From positions 1 through 6,109 of the forward strand of contig CAZVPD010000203.1 of the NCBI GenBank assembly GCA_964628455.1: a DNA stretch of 6,109 nt. The letters are read 5' to 3'. The position numbers were made by a program, and so were the translations under genes. The notes under the pieces are model-generated. The model was not told where the DNA came from. It ran no database searches and worked only from the letters and a program-made list of their open reading frames with translations. Each line of letters begins with the position of its first letter. Position 1 is the first letter of the stretch. Source of the DNA: JAQVWU01 sp964628455 (lineage in GTDB: Bacteria; Bacillota; Clostridia; Oscillospirales; CAG-272). Below, piece by piece: positions 5,264 to 6,109 of this stretch.

Positions 5264-5752
5264 TCAGTCTTCGTCACCGGTATGAAGGATCAGGACCGGA
5301 CATTTCGAGGCTGCGGCGACCCGCTGCGTGACGGAACCGAGAAAGAAACTTTTGATGTCCGAAAAACCCCTGTTGCCCATGACGATCAGATCGAAGCTGC
5401 CGTTTTCGGCCGTTTTCAGGATGACGCCGCATGGATCTCCGATCAGGATCTCTTTTTCGACATATACGTTTCCGAAGTCTATGCCCTTTGTGACGCAGCT
5501 GAGAAGGTCTTCGTAATCGATGCGCATTTTATCGGTGAATTCATCCGCATCGGTATCCCCGTCAACGCCGCTTATAAGCGAACCGTCCACGCTGCGCCAC
5601 AGCTTTTCGTTCCGCCTGTAGCTCCTGGCCGTTTCGGGACCGACGACCGTGATGATCTTCATCGTAAAACGATAATTTTCGGCTATCTGCAGGGCTTTTT
5701 TCAGGGTGCTGACGGATGAAGCCGAACCGTCGACCGGAACCAGCATTTTCAT
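5264..5752 (-). CDS. Universal stress protein, UspA family
   Basis: A 162-residue single-domain protein, a usual length for the family. It begins MKMLVPVDGS, the typical first strand and nucleotide-proximal loop. Residues 126-140 read G-N-R-G, nine residues, then G-S, the G-2x-G-9x-G(S/T) motif of ATP-binding UspA proteins, in VMGNRGFSDIKSFFLGSVTQRV. It ends KCPVLIL, the characteristic last strand. UspA proteins are cytoplasmic dimers that bind ATP and are linked to stress and growth arrest; the specific role is unknown. An insertion around 50-75 (Asp-rich, DGDTDADEF) is more acidic than usual. The start is supported by AAGGAG eight bases upstream. The ATG overlaps the stop of the rhodanese-domain gene as ATGA, indicating translational coupling, and the terminator follows six bases after the stop. 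Confidence 0.9.
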   Translation of the reverse strand: MKMLVPVDGSASSVSTLKKALQIAENYRFTMKIITVVGPETARSYRRNEKLWRSVDGSLISGVDGDTDADEFTDKMRIDYEDLLSCVTKGIDFGNVYVEKEILIGDPCGVILKTAENGSFDLIVMGNRGFSDIKSFFLGSVTQRVAAASKCPVLILHTGDED

Positions 5753-6109
5753 TGTTTTTTCTCCTTGTTGTCGGGGTGTGTGGTTTTATACTGCCTGTGT
5801 CCTCCGGAGAGGTTGAAAACTTTTTTGAATCCCCTGTTCAGCAGGATATTCTGCGCCGCATTCCCCGTGTTTCCCTTGTTGCAGTAGGTTACGGCGACCG
5901 TATCGGGGTCAAGTCCGTCCGCGGCGGCCCGCAGATCCGCATGGGGGATGTTGCGTGCCGGGTAGATGCGGTCCTTCTCATACTGCGCGGGGACGCGCGC
6001 GTCGATCAGGTTGTATGTTTCGCCCGACTGCATCAGCGAATCCAGTCCGGCGGCGGTGATGAGCGGCCTGCGGTTCCTCCGGCGCAGCGTCAAGGACGGC
6101 CGCCCGATC
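5749..6109 (-). CDS. Rhodanese-domain protein (5' end probably outside the window)
   Basis: The frame is open from the window edge to TGA at 5751-5749. The only early start is TTG at 6093-6091, which has no Shine-Dalgarno site, and the five codons before it stay open, so the true start is probably beyond the window. Numbering from that TTG, LIDARVPAQYEKDRIYPARNIPHADL (29-54) is the classic first half of a rhodanese, and TYCNKGNTGNAAQNILLNRGF (69-89) holds the active-site loop with catalytic Cys71. NLSGGH (94-99) follows and the C-terminus is Lys-rich. The loop CNKGNTGN resembles the rhodanese domain found at the C-terminus of CoA-disulfide reductase-like oxidoreductases, so this could be the tail of a larger enzyme; a basic RRRNRR stretch just before the domain could instead follow a membrane segment. 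Rhodaneses carry sulfane sulfur as a Cys persulfide. It overlaps the UspA gene by ATGA. Confidence 0.82.
   Translation of the reverse strand, partial: IGRPSLTLRRRNRRPLITAAGLDSLMQSGETYNLIDARVPAQYEKDRIYPARNIPHADLRAAADGLDPDTVAVTYCNKGNTGNAAQNILLNRGFKKVFNLSGGHRQYKTTHPDNKEKKQ

Noticed and set aside
5282..5719. A 145-codon plus-strand open frame opposite the UspA gene
   Set aside because: It is antisense to a clear UspA coding sequence and has no motif of its own.
1..6109. CRISPR array, tRNA or rRNA gene, transposase, phage or toxin-antitoxin module
   Set aside because: I looked for regularly spaced repeats, clover-leaf elements, DDE or serine recombinase motifs and small paired genes and saw none.

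Overview
This is a GC-rich (roughly 50-55% by eye) accessory-type segment from what looks like a Gram-positive Clostridia-type bacterium, plausibly an uncultured gut or anaerobic lineage. The grounds are strong purine-rich Shine-Dalgarno sites (AGGAGG, AAGGAG), a textbook SigA promoter, Gram-positive style lipoprotein signal peptides, and a solute-binding-protein family that I associate with Clostridia. The taxonomic call is an inference.

Layout, left to right. (1) Positions 1-1061 (+) are the 3' two thirds of a large extracellular solute-binding-like lipoprotein gene cut by the window edge. (2) Positions 1125-2618 (+) hold a complete paralog of it. (3) Positions 2619-2869 are a gap with short repeats and palindromes but no convincing gene. 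(4) Positions 2870-3367 (+) hold a small lipoprotein of unknown function, closed by a strong intrinsic terminator at 3435-3466. (5) Positions 3515-3655 are a regulatory region: two adjacent palindromes, a perfect TTGACA-17-TATAAT promoter, and a roughly 80-nt leader with mutually exclusive hairpins ahead of an AGGAGGT site. (6) Positions 3656-5155 (+) hold a third paralog, very similar to the one at 1125. (7) On the minus strand, 6109-5749 is a rhodanese-domain protein (5' end probably outside the window) and 5752-5264 a UspA-family stress protein. The two overlap by ATGA and share a terminator at 5221-5257.

How they fit together. The plus-strand genes are a locally duplicated lipoprotein family with no ABC permease, ATPase or glycosidase in view. 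All three paralogs carry a Trp-rich PWW motif, a GKWT segment and an EF-hand-like Asp/Asn loop, which suggests calcium-stabilised ligand-binding lipoproteins on the outer face of the membrane. The third copy has its own promoter with a palindromic candidate operator and a leader that may attenuate transcription, so it may be controlled separately from its near twin. The minus-strand pair is an unrelated, translationally coupled stress/sulfur-transfer cassette. I do not see a clearly new defence or mobile system. The most unusual features are the regulation of the third paralog, the shared CTCCGGAG terminator hairpins, and the permease-less paralog array.
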